Shown: positions 10,497 through 19,002, numbered from the stretch's first letter. The stretch: 64,000 nt of DNA from Bacteroidaceae bacterium (GCA_017645305.1 JAGCPD010000006.1:36479-100478), one strand, 5' to 3'. The notes: generated from the letters alone by a model not told the origin. Translations and numbers: made by a program.

Positions 10497-10769
10497 AAAC
10501 TGGGGAGAAAATGGAAGGAACATAGCGGAATAACGGAGCAGAAATAGAGCTTTAACAAACCAGAATCATTCATAACTGAAATTTTGGAAGTAAAAGAGGA
10601 AGTATAAATGAAAGTTAATTCGCTACGCTCATAGGAGTTAAAAAGGACAATAGCAATACACATGCAGAACGAACTTTTTACAAGCCTATTGCATGAAGAC
10701 ATACGATTTTATGCAGAACGGAATACTTATTGCAAAAAAAGTGATTTTCCTTTAAAAACTGGTGTTGTG

Positions 10770-10795
10770 ACTCCGTTTACAAACAACAACGGAGT
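10770..10795 (-). terminator. Hairpin directly after rsgA stop
   Basis: ACTCCGTT (10770-10777) and AACGGAGT (10788-10795) form a perfect 8-bp stem with a 10-base loop, abutting the rsgA stop codon. The T-run on the minus strand comes about 10 bases later, so this is a weak or atypical intrinsic terminator. Confidence 0.4.
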
Positions 10796-11821
10796 TTACT
10801 TGCGATATTTCTCGGCATCCTTGTCCTCCAGCATGGAAAGGTAGCTGGTATAGCGGCTTTTGGCTATACGGTGTTCTTCTATTGCCTGTAGGACGGCACA
10901 TCCTGGTTCGGTGGTATGGGTGCAATTGCCAAAACGGCAGTCCTGGCCAATCTGGAATATCTCGCGGAAATAATGGGCTACCTCGGTACGTTCCATATCG
11001 AAGGTGCCGAACCCCTTTATTCCGGGGGTATCGATGACAGCCCCGGGCACAACCTCTCCCGTGATAGAGGGGAGTTCTTCCCCAGAAAAGGAATCTGTAG
11101 GGGGAAGGCTATACATCTGGGAGAAGGTGGTGGTGTGCATACCTGTATCGTGGGCAGTGCTGATTTCTGCTGTCTTGACATTGGCATCGGGAATAAGTCG
11201 GTTCAGCAGAGTGCTTTTGCCTACGCCGCTGTGCCCGCTGAGCAGGGTAGTCTTGCCTGCAAATGCCTGATGAATGGCTTCCATGCCTTCGCCTGTTGAG
11301 GCGCTGCAAGGCAGGCAGGGATAACCCAGGGAATTGTAGAGTGTGGTAAGGGCATGCAGGTAGCGGGTTTCCTCTGCCGTATAAATGTCGGTCTTGTTGA
11401 ATATCAGCACAACGGGAATGCGGTAGGCCTCGGCACTGGCAAGAAAGCGGTCTATAAAAGTGGTGCTGGTCTCAGGATGCGAAACAGTGACTATGAGGGC
11501 TGCCTGATCAACGTTGGCGGCAATGATGTGACTCTGTTTGCTGAGATTGCTGGCCTTGCGTATGACATAGTTCTTGCGGTCCAGAATCTCTGTTATAAAA
11601 GACCCGTCAGTAGCAGCCCCTCCGCATTGTCCCTCCCTTGTAGGGCTGGGATTTGTGATGCGCACCTTGTCCCCAACGGCTACGGGGTTGGTGCTGCGGA
11701 TACCTTTCAGGCGGAAGTTGCCTTTTACCTTACAATCAAAAAGCTGGCCGTCGTCTGTCCTGACAACGTACCAGCTTCCTGTATTCTTAATAACGATTCC
11801 AGTCAATGCTCTGGTGTTCAA
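10796..11821 (-). CDS. rsgA: Ribosome small subunit-dependent GTPase A
   Basis: A 341-residue, circularly permuted GTPase acting in late 30S subunit maturation. An N-terminal OB-fold (residues 1-90) leads into the permuted GTPase order: NKTD (142-145, G4), GHSGVGKS (196-203, P-loop), then DTPG (264-267, G3). The C-terminal zinc-binding set is C295, C300, H302 and C308. Between P-loop and G3 lies a longer switch region (about 226-260) with a Pro/Ser-rich stretch. It starts 4 bp after frr, so it is probably translated from the same mRNA. Length and motif order fit the family well. Confidence 0.96.
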   Translation of the reverse strand: MNTRALTGIVIKNTGSWYVVRTDDGQLFDCKVKGNFRLKGIRSTNPVAVGDKVRITNPSPTREGQCGGAATDGSFITEILDRKNYVIRKASNLSKQSHIIAANVDQAALIVTVSHPETSTTFIDRFLASAEAYRIPVVLIFNKTDIYTAEETRYLHALTTLYNSLGYPCLPCSASTGEGMEAIHQAFAGKTTLLSGHSGVGKSTLLNRLIPDANVKTAEISTAHDTGMHTTTFSQMYSLPPTDSFSGEELPSITGEVVPGAVIDTPGIKGFGTFDMERTEVAHYFREIFQIGQDCRFGNCTHTTEPGCAVLQAIEEHRIAKSRYTSYLSMLEDKDAEKYRK

Positions 11822-11825
11822 AGGC

Positions 11826-12386
11826 CTAAACAGTCATGATTTCCTTTTCCTTGGCGGCCATCACTTCTTCAATTTGCTTGATGTACTTGTCGTGCATCTT
11901 CTGAAGCTTGGCTTCGGCATCCTTTTCTGCATCTTCGGCAAGGCCGTCCTTGATGCCTTTCTTCAGTTTCTCAAGAATGTCGCGACGGGCATTGCGCACG
12001 CTAATCTTAGCCTGTTCCTCTTCCTTGCCGCACTGCTTGACAAGCTGCTTACGACGCTCCTCTGTCAGAGGGGGAATGGAGAGGCGGATAATCTCGCCGT
12101 TGTTATCGGGCATGATGCCTACCGAACTGTCTATGATAGCTTTTTCTATAACCTTGAACATGGTCTTGTCCCAGGGCTTGATGGCAATGGTGCGGGCATC
12201 AGGGGTGTTGATGGCTGCCACATTGTTCAGGGGAACAAGACTTCCGTAACTGTCAACACGGATACCATCCAATATCTTAACGTTTGCCTTTCCTGCACGG
12301 ATGCGTGCCAATGCATCATCCAGATACATTACGGCTTCTTCCATTTTTTCCTCGGCTAATGCCAAAGTTTCCTTAACATCAATCAT
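11826..12386 (-). CDS. frr: Ribosome recycling factor
   Basis: A 186-residue protein of the usual length. Hallmarks are an N-terminal helix ([24 protein letters not shown]), the beta domain with [22 protein letters not shown], and [18 protein letters not shown] before the C-terminal helices. It splits post-termination ribosomes together with EF-G. It is followed after 4 bp by rsgA. A consensus-like promoter lies upstream (box at 12438). pyrH, which frequently precedes frr, is 4.7 kb away on the far side of a plus-strand island. Confidence 0.97.
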   Translation of the reverse strand: MIDVKETLALAEEKMEEAVMYLDDALARIRAGKANVKILDGIRVDSYGSLVPLNNVAAINTPDARTIAIKPWDKTMFKVIEKAIIDSSVGIMPDNNGEIIRLSIPPLTEERRKQLVKQCGKEEEQAKISVRNARRDILEKLKKGIKDGLAEDAEKDAEAKLQKMHDKYIKQIEEVMAAKEKEIMTV

Positions 12387-12437
12387 AATAGGTCATTATT
12401 TAGTTCGTATTTAATTCACTTTGTTACATTTATGAAG

Positions 12438-12468
12438 CAAAAGTAGGTTAATTATTTGAAAAAAACAA
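12438..12468 (-). promoter_or_regulatory. Promoter for frr-rsgA
   Basis: The minus strand carries TACTTTTG (12438-12445), matching TANNTTTG, and TTG (12466-12468) 20 bases upstream. This is the spacing typical of the main Bacteroidetes sigma factor. The frr ATG is about 50 bases downstream. It is divergent from the promoter of the VTC gene. Confidence 0.65.
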
Positions 12469-12499
12469 GTCGCAGACAACGGAAATGTATATTTTTTCC

Positions 12500-12507
12500 T
12501 ATATTTG
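12500..12507 (+). promoter_or_regulatory. -7 promoter box for VTC/DUF4956 island
   Basis: TATATTTG matches TANNTTTG exactly, 18 bases before the ATG at 12526. No good -33 element was found at the standard distance. It is probably the start of the whole plus-strand island, since later gaps are short and lack such boxes. Confidence 0.55.
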
Positions 12508-12525
12508 TGCCGATTATTGCGTAAT

Positions 12526-13302
12526 ATGATGGAAATTGATGCCCGTATTGACGAATTGTTGCAGCATTTAGAGCCTATAACACTGGAGCAAATGTCAAGT
12601 ATCCGCCTAATGAACAGGACGGACACTAAATTTGTTACCAGCAAGGAGAATCTTGCTAAGCTGCTGGAGCTGGCTCAAGGGAAATATTTTGCGCAATTCA
12701 ACAACGACAGTCGGATAGCCAATTACATGACTACCTACTGGGATACGGACAATCACCGTTTCTTCCTGGAACATCATAACGGAAGGGCTCCCCGCCAAAA
12801 AGTGCGTGTCCGCACCTATATGGATAGCCAACTTACCTTTTTGGAGGTGAAGACAAAGAACAATCACGGTCGTACGAAGAAAAAGCGTGTGGAGGTTCCC
12901 AGTCAGGAAATTGAAATTCAGGGTGCCAACGGAGAGTTTGTCGAGGGGCTCGTGCATCAAGGACTCAGCGAGATGCATCCTACCGTGCGCAACCAGTTCC
13001 ACCGCATTACGTTGGTAAATTACGGTAAGACGGAGCGCCTGACTATCGATTATGATGTACACTTCCACAACATGGAAACGGGTAACGATGCAGAAACCGG
13101 TCCGTTGGTTATCATAGAGTTGAAGCGTGACGGGAACGTGTATAGTCCTGTGCTGGATATTCTGCGCGTGCTGCGTATCAAACCGTCTGGGTTCAGCAAG
13201 TACTGTATCGGTAGCGTAATGACTAACAAAAGCCTGAAGCAGAATCTCTTTAAACCTAAGATGGTGACACTGAGCAAATTGGGAAACACCAAAATCAGTT
13301 AG
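12526..13302 (+). CDS. VTC domain protein, predicted polyphosphate polymerase
   Basis: A 258-residue cytosolic protein. The ATG at 12526 is chosen because the frame upstream opens only with a TTG inside the promoter box; an ATG at 12529 is equally possible. Conserved positions of the VTC/triphosphate-tunnel fold are visible: RTDTKF (31-36), KVRVRTY (92-98), LEVKTK (106-111), TKKKRVEVP (117-125), FHRITL (158-163), ERLTIDYDV (170-178), IIELKRDG (196-203) and SGFSKY (221-226). In yeast Vtc4 the equivalent basic and acidic residues line the tunnel that makes polyphosphate from ATP. Activity in this bacterial branch is inferred. It is first of a six-gene plus-strand series, with DUF4956 24 bp downstream. 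Confidence 0.85.
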   Translation: MMEIDARIDELLQHLEPITLEQMSSIRLMNRTDTKFVTSKENLAKLLELAQGKYFAQFNNDSRIANYMTTYWDTDNHRFFLEHHNGRAPRQKVRVRTYMDSQLTFLEVKTKNNHGRTKKKRVEVPSQEIEIQGANGEFVEGLVHQGLSEMHPTVRNQFHRITLVNYGKTERLTIDYDVHFHNMETGNDAETGPLVIIELKRDGNVYSPVLDILRVLRIKPSGFSKYCIGSVMTNKSLKQNLFKPKMVTLSKLGNTKIS

Positions 13303-13326
13303 AAACAATAAAAACCAACTAACAAT

Positions 13327-14037
13327 ATGGATTTCATTAATGACATTAACTATCAGCTGGGTAATCTGATTGGACTGACGCTCTTTGATCCCCAGCACTT
13401 TATTTCACTGATAATGCGCTTCGTCATCAACTTGTCGGTGGTGTGCATTATCGCACGTTGCTTCTATTTCCCCCGCAGCCAACGCCGCGACTATATGTTC
13501 ATTTTTATCCTGATGTCTGCCAGTATTTTCCTGCTGGTATCCCTGATGGAGGGAGATGGCATGAATCTGGGTGCTGCAATGGGTCTGTTCGCAATCTTCG
13601 GCATTATGCGTTTCCGTACCGAGGCTGTGCCTATTCGTGAGATGACATACCTGTTCATGCTTATTGCCGTGAGTGTGGTGAACGCATTGGGAAGAGCAGA
13701 ATATCATCCCAAGGCCGACTATTGGGATGGCTTTGGACTGGTAACCATCATCTTTGTCAACCTGATATTCGTTGGCATGGCTTGGCTGTTCGAGAGCAGC
13801 AAGTTGGTCAGCACCCTGTGCAGCAAGTACATCAAATACGATAATGTGGCACTAATTTCACCCGATAAGCGTGAAGAGTTGAAGGCAGATCTGGAGAAGC
13901 GTACTGGTCTGAATATCCTGCGCATCGAGGTGGGAATGATAGACTATCTGAAGGACAGTTGCCTGATACGTATTTATTACGATGAGCCAAAGGACCGAGG
14001 GAACAGCATAGAAGGTGTAATGAAAATGCCCCGATAA
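13327..14037 (+). CDS. DUF4956 integral membrane protein
   Basis: A 236-residue protein with about five hydrophobic segments (roughly 25-45, 56-73, 80-95, 106-121, 135-153) and a soluble C-terminal domain (about 165-236). The family signature FGIMRFRTEAVPIREMTYLF lies at 91-110, with charged residues embedded between membrane segments. DUF4956 has no established function that I know of; it recurs beside VTC-domain genes. It starts 24 bp after the VTC gene and ends 4 bp before the DUF2490 gene, a tight operon arrangement that suggests the two work as a pair. A role as channel or partner for polymer export or retention is speculation. Confidence 0.85.
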   Translation: MDFINDINYQLGNLIGLTLFDPQHFISLIMRFVINLSVVCIIARCFYFPRSQRRDYMFIFILMSASIFLLVSLMEGDGMNLGAAMGLFAIFGIMRFRTEAVPIREMTYLFMLIAVSVVNALGRAEYHPKADYWDGFGLVTIIFVNLIFVGMAWLFESSKLVSTLCSKYIKYDNVALISPDKREELKADLEKRTGLNILRIEVGMIDYLKDSCLIRIYYDEPKDRGNSIEGVMKMPR

Positions 14038-14041
14038 ACAG

Positions 14042-14860
14042 ATGAAGAAGATTCTCATGATACTGGTTTTACTGGTTCCCACTATGCTAAAGGCACAGTG
14101 GACAGACGAGTATGGCACTTGGATGTCAGTGGGTGCAAAAAAGAACCTGGGCACCAAGTGGAGCCTTGGACTGGAGGTGGAATATCGTGCTCAGGAGAAT
14201 TCGAGATGGGCTTTCGGCTTGGATGCAGGGTATAAACTGAACAAGTTCCTCAAGTTCGGTGCAGGCTACACCTTATTATATAATAGAAAGAAGGCAAAGC
14301 AGAGTGGCGACCCTGCTGTTGACGATGAATATAAGGTGACACCTGCATATACCTATCCCCGCCACAGATTCATTGTGGAGGCAACGGCAGATAAAAGGTT
14401 CTGGAAGTGGCTGCGCATATCGTTACGCGAACGCTACCAGCTTACGTACCGGCCGGAAAATGACCACGAGAAGATTACTTATGTCAAGCAGCCTGTTTTT
14501 GACGATGATTGGAATTACTTGGGTGATATCTGGGAGTCTGAAACAGAAGTTAAGACCAAATTAGCCAGCACAACGCAAGTACTTCGTAGCCGTTTGAAAC
14601 TGGAGGTCGATAAGAAGCTCTGGAAGTTCTCCCCCTTTATCTCTGCTGAGGCATGCAACAGCGTATCTGTAGGTGACCATATGTGCATAGATAAGGTAAG
14701 GACTGCCATAGGAACCAGTTACAAGATAAACAAAAAACACGAGGTCTCGCTAGGCTACATACTCACATTCGTATTTAATGACGATGATGAGCTGAACGAC
14801 AAGGTAGAATTCGACAATCGGATTCATGCGGTAAGCGTGGGTTATAATTATAAATTCTGA
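14042..14860 (+). CDS. DUF2490 family outer-membrane beta-barrel protein
   Basis: A 272-residue protein with a clear signal peptide (MKKILMILVLLVPTMLKAQ). Alternating strands rich in aromatics follow (WSLGLEVEYRAQENSRWAFGLDAGYKLNKFLKFGAGYTLLYNR), ending HAVSVGYNYKF with a terminal Phe, as in outer-membrane barrels. DUF2490 proteins are widespread, uncharacterised Bacteroidetes barrels. The ATG lies 4 bp after the DUF4956 stop. It supplies a candidate outer-membrane component to the VTC/DUF4956 unit; this link rests on gene order only. Confidence 0.8.
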   Translation: MKKILMILVLLVPTMLKAQWTDEYGTWMSVGAKKNLGTKWSLGLEVEYRAQENSRWAFGLDAGYKLNKFLKFGAGYTLLYNRKKAKQSGDPAVDDEYKVTPAYTYPRHRFIVEATADKRFWKWLRISLRERYQLTYRPENDHEKITYVKQPVFDDDWNYLGDIWESETEVKTKLASTTQVLRSRLKLEVDKKLWKFSPFISAEACNSVSVGDHMCIDKVRTAIGTSYKINKKHEVSLGYILTFVFNDDDELNDKVEFDNRIHAVSVGYNYKF

Positions 14861-14882
14861 TAACATAAAAAGGATAAAGATT

Positions 14883-15332
14883 ATGAATAAGAAGCATTTT
14901 TTTGTAGCCATTCTTATGATGGCAAGCATCGCAATGTGGGCAGATAAGTACAACTATCTGACGGTATCATCATCCAGCGAGGAATCCATTTCGTTGCCCA
15001 CCATCCAGAAGATAACTTTTGCCGACGGCAACTGCATAGTTACCACAACCGGAGGCAATTATACTTATCCCCTGAGCGAGATAAAGAAAATGTATTTCTC
15101 TGTAGAGGATCCGGATGCGATCGAGGCACTGCCCAGTGAGGCGGAGAACCTGCAGTACAAGAACGGGAATCTGAAAGTTGATGGCGATGGTATGCTGCGT
15201 ATTTACAGTGCAAACGGAGCCTTGGTGCAGATGGCTAGTGTGAAGAAGGGAGCCAACATTAACCTGAGCAACCTGAAGTCGGGGCTGTACATTGTAAATA
15301 TGGGTAATAAGACCATAAAGCTGACAAAGTAA
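14883..15332 (+). CDS. Small secreted protein with C-terminal sorting-like domain
   Basis: A 149-residue protein with signal peptide MNKKHFFVAILMMASIAMWA. The N-terminal part (SLPTIQKITFADGNCIVTT...YPLSEIKKMYF) resembles a short module common at the start of secreted Prevotella proteins. The C-terminal 70 residues (LRIYSANGALVQM, GANINLSNLKSGLYIVNMGNKTIKLTK) look like a type IX secretion C-terminal domain, or a shortened relative of it. It starts 22 bp after the DUF2490 gene. There is no catalytic motif. It may be a tethering or carrier subunit for the beta-helix protein downstream (inference). Confidence 0.65.
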   Translation: MNKKHFFVAILMMASIAMWADKYNYLTVSSSSEESISLPTIQKITFADGNCIVTTTGGNYTYPLSEIKKMYFSVEDPDAIEALPSEAENLQYKNGNLKVDGDGMLRIYSANGALVQMASVKKGANINLSNLKSGLYIVNMGNKTIKLTK

Positions 15333-15349
15333 GTTATAAGACAATCAAG

Positions 15350-16597
15350 GTGAAAAGGTTATTATCACTAATTGTGCTTCTGGGTGTTTGCCATATTGCA
15401 TCGGCTCAGGAGTTTATGCGTATCTGGCAGGATGGCAGCAACACGAAAGTGGCATTGTCAGATGTCACCTATGCTGCTGGTGGAGCATCCTTCACAGTGA
15501 ATGGAAAGACGTACCAGACCAGTCAGATAGACAGTATTACAATGGTGCACATTGTTACTGTAACATGGGACGGTGCTCAGGCTACTGTTGAGAAGGGAAA
15601 TGTTATAGGTGTGGACTGTTCTGTTCAAGGCGGTGATGTGGTAATTACCAGCACCAATACCCATAACGAATTGGAAATGGTGCTGCAAGGTGCCAGCACC
15701 AACGGCTCCCTGACCTATACGGGAAGTTACAAGTGTAAGTTCTACCTTAACGGCTTGAATCTTACTTCCCAAAAGGGTGCAGCTCTGGATATCCAGTGTG
15801 GCAAGCGTGTGGATTTGATACTAAACAGTGGCACCGAGAATATTCTTGCTGATGCGCCAAACGGTCTCCAGAAGGCTGCTCTCTATTGCAAAGGACACCT
15901 TGAGATTGAAGGCAGCGGTAGTCTTACCGTAACAGGTAATGCCAAACATGGCATCTGCACAAAGGAATACCTGCAGCTAAAGAAAAGCACCGGCAGTGTT
16001 ACTGTAAACGGTGCTGTAAGTGACGGTATTCATGCCGGCCAGTATTTCCTTATGAGTGGTGGTACGGTAACAGTAAGCGGTCAACAAGGCGATGGCATAC
16101 AGACGGAGATTCTGACGCTTGATGACGATATAACACCCAATCCTGACAAGGAGTTCAACGGACAGATTTTTATAAACGGAGGAACCATTGATGTTACAGT
16201 TGCGGGTGGTGACAAAAAGGGAATCAAATCGGCTGACAAGATGACCGTCACCGGTGGAACCTTCACCATCATGGCTTCTGGTGCAGGCAGCAAGGGCATC
16301 TCGGTAGGTAAACATCTGCTTATCAACGAGGATAGTGGCACCATGCTTATGCAAATTAAAGCAACGGGCGGTTTATATGAAGACGATGTAACAGAAGAAG
16401 AAACCCGCTGCATGGGTATCAAGGTTGTCAAGAATATGGCCATAACAGCAGGAACCATACAGGTTGCCAATACAGGAACAAAGTCACGTGGCATCAAAGT
16501 GGACGGGCTATATTATAAGGGACCTGATGCTACTGTACAAGGCAACTTGAAGGTTGAAGATGCAAATATTGTCAATACCATGCCGCCAATGGACTAA
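15350..16597 (+). CDS. Secreted beta-helix carbohydrate-binding-like protein (Cthe_2159 type)
   Basis: A 415-residue protein with signal peptide MKRLLSLIVLLGVCHIASA. A short N-terminal module (RIWQDGSNTKVALSDVTY...IDSITM) precedes parallel beta-helix repeats. These show repeated NGxxLTSQKGAALDIQ, GTVTVSGQQGDGIQTE, GGTIDVTVAGGDKKGIKSADKMTVTGGTFTI and KSRGIKVDG coils, the pattern of the PF14262/Cthe_2159 family. The founding member binds cellulose and polygalacturonate; ligand binding here is not established. It starts 17 bp after the preceding gene. CotH-like kinases, which I recall from related VTC/DUF4956 neighbourhoods, are absent. Confidence 0.8.
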   Translation: MKRLLSLIVLLGVCHIASAQEFMRIWQDGSNTKVALSDVTYAAGGASFTVNGKTYQTSQIDSITMVHIVTVTWDGAQATVEKGNVIGVDCSVQGGDVVITSTNTHNELEMVLQGASTNGSLTYTGSYKCKFYLNGLNLTSQKGAALDIQCGKRVDLILNSGTENILADAPNGLQKAALYCKGHLEIEGSGSLTVTGNAKHGICTKEYLQLKKSTGSVTVNGAVSDGIHAGQYFLMSGGTVTVSGQQGDGIQTEILTLDDDITPNPDKEFNGQIFINGGTIDVTVAGGDKKGIKSADKMTVTGGTFTIMASGAGSKGISVGKHLLINEDSGTMLMQIKATGGLYEDDVTEEETRCMGIKVVKNMAITAGTIQVANTGTKSRGIKVDGLYYKGPDATVQGNLKVEDANIVNTMPPMD

Positions 16598-16632
16598 TAT
16601 CAAATTATGTTTAACCAATAATAATTAAAGCA

Positions 16633-17031
16633 ATGAAAAAGTTATTTTTTATGGTAATGGCAGTTGCTGCCATTTCGTTCGCATCATGCTGCGGCAACAA
16701 GACTGACAAGGCTGAGGCTTGCGGCTGTGATTCTTGTGTATGTAATCCGTGTGAGTGTGGTCAGTGCAAGTGCGACCCCTGTGAATGTGATCCTTGTGAG
16801 TGCGGCAAGAAGGCTTGCGAGAAGGAGTGTGACAAGGCTTGCCAGAAAGAATGCGACAAAGCATGTGAAAAGGAATGTGACAAGGCTTGTGAGGCTGCTA
16901 CCGAAGAAACCAAGAACCTGGAGCAAACAGTAAAGGATGCTGCCAACGAGGCTGTAGAGGCAGGTAAAGCAGAGGCTGGCAAGGCTATTGATAAGGGTGC
17001 CGAGGCTGCCAAGAAGGAATTAGGTCTGTAA
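16633..17031 (+). CDS. Extremely cysteine-rich, metallothionein-like lipoprotein
   Basis: A 132-residue lipoprotein: signal peptide MKKLFFMVMAVAAISFA then SCC (Cys 19/20). Nineteen further Cys lie between residues 30 and 86, about one in three. Two spacings are seen. Residues 30-57 follow CxCxx with period five (Cys 30, 32, 35, 37, 40, 42, 45, 47, 50, 52, 55, 57). Residues 62-86 have a Cys every fourth residue (62, 66, 70, 74, 78, 82, 86) inside a charged KECDKACEK repeat. An Ala/Lys/Glu-rich amphipathic helix (about 90-132) follows. I do not recognise a named family. Metal chelation is the obvious inference. It is 35 bp after the beta-helix gene with no promoter box between, so it is probably in the same operon. 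Confidence 0.8.
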   Translation: MKKLFFMVMAVAAISFASCCGNKTDKAEACGCDSCVCNPCECGQCKCDPCECDPCECGKKACEKECDKACQKECDKACEKECDKACEAATEETKNLEQTVKDAANEAVEAGKAEAGKAIDKGAEAAKKELGL

Positions 17032-17055
17032 TCTCTGTTTCCATTTTTATAACCA

Positions 17056-17092
17056 AGAGGACATGTCTGTTGTTTGACATGCCCTCTTTTCT
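17056..17092. terminator. Bidirectional intrinsic terminator between Cys-rich lipoprotein and pyrH
   Basis: The arms at 17056-17067 and 17076-17087 pair over 12 bp with one mismatch, around an 8-base loop. A T-rich run follows on the plus strand. It separates two convergent genes, so it can serve both. Confidence 0.8.
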
Positions 17093-17099
17093 TTGCATA

Positions 17100-17810
17100 T
17101 CAGTTGTGAACAAGGGTGCCTATGTCATCACCATCCAGTACTTTTTTCAGGTTACCAAGGATGTCCATATTGAAGACGTATATGGGCAAGTTGTTCTGCA
17201 TACACATAGCGGTAGCAGTGATGTCCATTACCTTAAGACCACGGGCAATGACATCGGTATAGGTAATGTCATGGAACTTGGTAGCTGTGGGATCCTTTTC
17301 CGGGTCAGCAGTATAAATGCCATCTACACGGGTACCCTTAAGCATTACATCGGCTTCTATCTCTATACCTCGCAGAGAGGAACCAGTGTCTGTGGTAAAA
17401 TAGGGACTTCCTGTTCCTGCACTCATAATGACGACTTCGCCGTTCTCCATTGCCTCGATGGCCTTCCATTTGTTGTAGAATTCGCCAATAGGTTCCATGC
17501 GGATAGCGGTAAGTACGCGGTTCTTCTGGCCTATAGCACCAAGGGCGCTGCTCAGTGCCAGTGAGTTGATAACGGTAGCACACATGCCCATTTGGTCACC
17601 TTTTACACGGTCGAACCCCTTTCCTGCTCCCGTAAGACCTCGGAATATGTTGCCGCCACCTATTACAATACCAATCTGAACGCCCATCTCTGCGGCTTCC
17701 TTTATTTGCCGGGCATACTCGTTAAGACGCTTTATGTCAATGCCGTACCCTTGATTGCCCATCAGACTCTCGCCTGACAACTTTAGTAGAATTCTTTTAA
17801 ATCTTGCCAT
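17100..17810 (-). CDS. pyrH: UMP kinase
   Basis: A 236-residue amino-acid-kinase-fold enzyme phosphorylating UMP to UDP. Visible motifs: LKLSGESLMG near the N-terminus, IGIVIGGGNIFRG (nucleotide-binding glycine loop), DQMGMCATVINSLAL, and the C-terminal acceptor/nucleotide region SPYFTTDTGSSLRGIEIEADVMLKGTRVDGIY. Length matches bacterial PyrH. It starts 21 bp after birA, so a yraN-birA-pyrH transcript is likely. Confidence 0.97.
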   Translation of the reverse strand: MARFKRILLKLSGESLMGNQGYGIDIKRLNEYARQIKEAAEMGVQIGIVIGGGNIFRGLTGAGKGFDRVKGDQMGMCATVINSLALSSALGAIGQKNRVLTAIRMEPIGEFYNKWKAIEAMENGEVVIMSAGTGSPYFTTDTGSSLRGIEIEADVMLKGTRVDGIYTADPEKDPTATKFHDITYTDVIARGLKVMDITATAMCMQNNLPIYVFNMDILGNLKKVLDGDDIGTLVHN

Positions 17811-17831
17811 ATCTATTTTGATGTTTAGTGT

Positions 17832-18563
17832 TTAATGTTCAATGATAAAACTCACCTCCTTAAAGGCATAACGCCTTAGTTCTTGGTTTTCGCATTCCAA
17901 AACGAGATGACCGGATGGCTCCACATCGCTGATGCGTGCCTGGAATGTTCCATTTTCATCGGCATATGTGTGAAAGGTGTCTTTGCGGTAGAGATGCTGC
18001 ATGTAGAGGTCATGGAGTTCTAATAACGGTTCGTTATTCATTATCCCGTAGTAATGCGTAAACTGTTGCATGATTTTGTCCAGTACCTGACTGCGTTCTT
18101 CCTCCCTGCCTATAATCTGTGCCAGAGAGGCGGGATTGGGCGCATCGCTACAGAAGACGGTTTGATTGATATTAATCCCAACGCCTATGATAGACCGACG
18201 TACAAATTTCCCCTGCAAATCGTTCTCTATGAGCATTCCGACAACTTTTTTGTCGCCAAAGTAAATATCGTTAGGCCATTTTATCTGAAAACCTTTTGTA
18301 TAGCTGTTGAGTACATCGCAGATGGACAAGGCAGTAACCTCGGAAAGGGTAAAGACTTGGTTGGCGGGCAGATGAAGAGGAAATGCTATGATACTGAAGA
18401 GCAGGTTCTTTCCGTGTTCCGACTCCCACAAATTAGTGCCCGCACCACGACCTGCCTCCTGATATTCAGCTGTCACCAAAGTAAGTTCCTTGCCCTCTCT
18501 GTCAGAAAGCGTTTTGGCGTATTCGTTAGTAGAATTTATTACGTCTAAAGATATTCTCTTCAT
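17832..18563 (-). CDS. birA: Biotin--[acetyl-CoA-carboxylase] ligase, short form
   Basis: A 243-residue ligase without the N-terminal DNA-binding domain of the E. coli repressor, so it is catalytic only. The biotinyl-AMP loop EAGRGAGTNLW is present (GRGRxGR-like), followed by NLLFSIIAFP, IKWPNDIYFGDKKVVGMLIE (biotin-binding and catalytic Lys region) and GVGININQ. The ATG at 18563 is preferred over an in-frame TTG five codons upstream, which would overlap yraN. It begins 2 bp after the yraN stop. Confidence 0.93.
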   Translation of the reverse strand: MKRISLDVINSTNEYAKTLSDREGKELTLVTAEYQEAGRGAGTNLWESEHGKNLLFSIIAFPLHLPANQVFTLSEVTALSICDVLNSYTKGFQIKWPNDIYFGDKKVVGMLIENDLQGKFVRRSIIGVGININQTVFCSDAPNPASLAQIIGREEERSQVLDKIMQQFTHYYGIMNNEPLLELHDLYMQHLYRKDTFHTYADENGTFQARISDVEPSGHLVLECENQELRRYAFKEVSFIIEH

Positions 18564-18565
18564 AA

Positions 18566-18931
18566 TTACCTGTACCAAACGGGCGAACGAAAGGCATCCA
18601 CAATGTGATTTATAACATCTCCTGTTTTAAGAATGGATATAATATCGAAACGGACGGGAAGATCTATGCGATTGTAACGGATATAGGCATCGGCAGCTAA
18701 AACGGTGTTTCTGATTTTTGCCGCTGTAACGAACTCCTCAGGATTCCCATACTTGTTACTCTTGCGCGTCTTGACTTCTACGACTATAAGTGTTTCGTCT
18801 TTCTCTGCCACGATGTCAAGTTCCTTATGACCGCTTTTCCAATTACGGTCCAAGATGGTATAGCCTTCACCGATAAGGTAGTTTGCAGCCTTGTCTTCAC
18901 CTTCTATGCCAAATTCGTTGTGCGCAGCCAT
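18566..18931 (-). CDS. YraN/UPF0102 family, predicted endonuclease-fold protein
   Basis: A 121-residue protein with the restriction-endonuclease-like core: GIEGEDKAANYLIGEGYTILDRNWK, then the E-x(n)-D-x(n)-E-x-K pattern in HKELDIVAEKDETLIVVEVKTRK. The ATG at 18931 is used because the longer frame opens at a TTG within the promoter. Family members are small and conserved, with no firmly known role; Holliday-junction-type activity has been proposed on fold grounds. It is first of the yraN-birA-pyrH series and divergent from tadA. Confidence 0.9.
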   Translation of the reverse strand: MAAHNEFGIEGEDKAANYLIGEGYTILDRNWKSGHKELDIVAEKDETLIVVEVKTRKSNKYGNPEEFVTAAKIRNTVLAADAYIRYNRIDLPVRFDIISILKTGDVINHIVDAFRSPVWYR

Positions 18932-18949
18932 TTTACATTTCTTTTGATA

Positions 18950-18980
18950 TGCAAAATTAAAGAAAAATTGTAATTTTGCA
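18950..18980. promoter_or_regulatory. Palindromic divergent promoter between yraN and tadA
   Basis: A perfect 10-bp inverted repeat, TGCAAAATTA (18950-18959) and TAATTTTGCA (18971-18980), is separated by 11 bases. Each arm contains a TANNTTTG box facing outward: minus strand 18952-18959 toward yraN, plus strand 18971-18978 toward tadA. TTTG elements lie 23-24 bases upstream on each side, slightly longer than the usual spacing. Confidence 0.65.
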
Positions 18981-19002
18981 TCCAAATGCTTAGAAAAACT
19001 TT

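Noticed and set aside
12607..13398. A 263-codon minus-strand frame over the VTC gene
   Set aside because: The plus strand carries all conserved VTC motifs; the minus translation is His/Val-rich shadow without recognisable domains.
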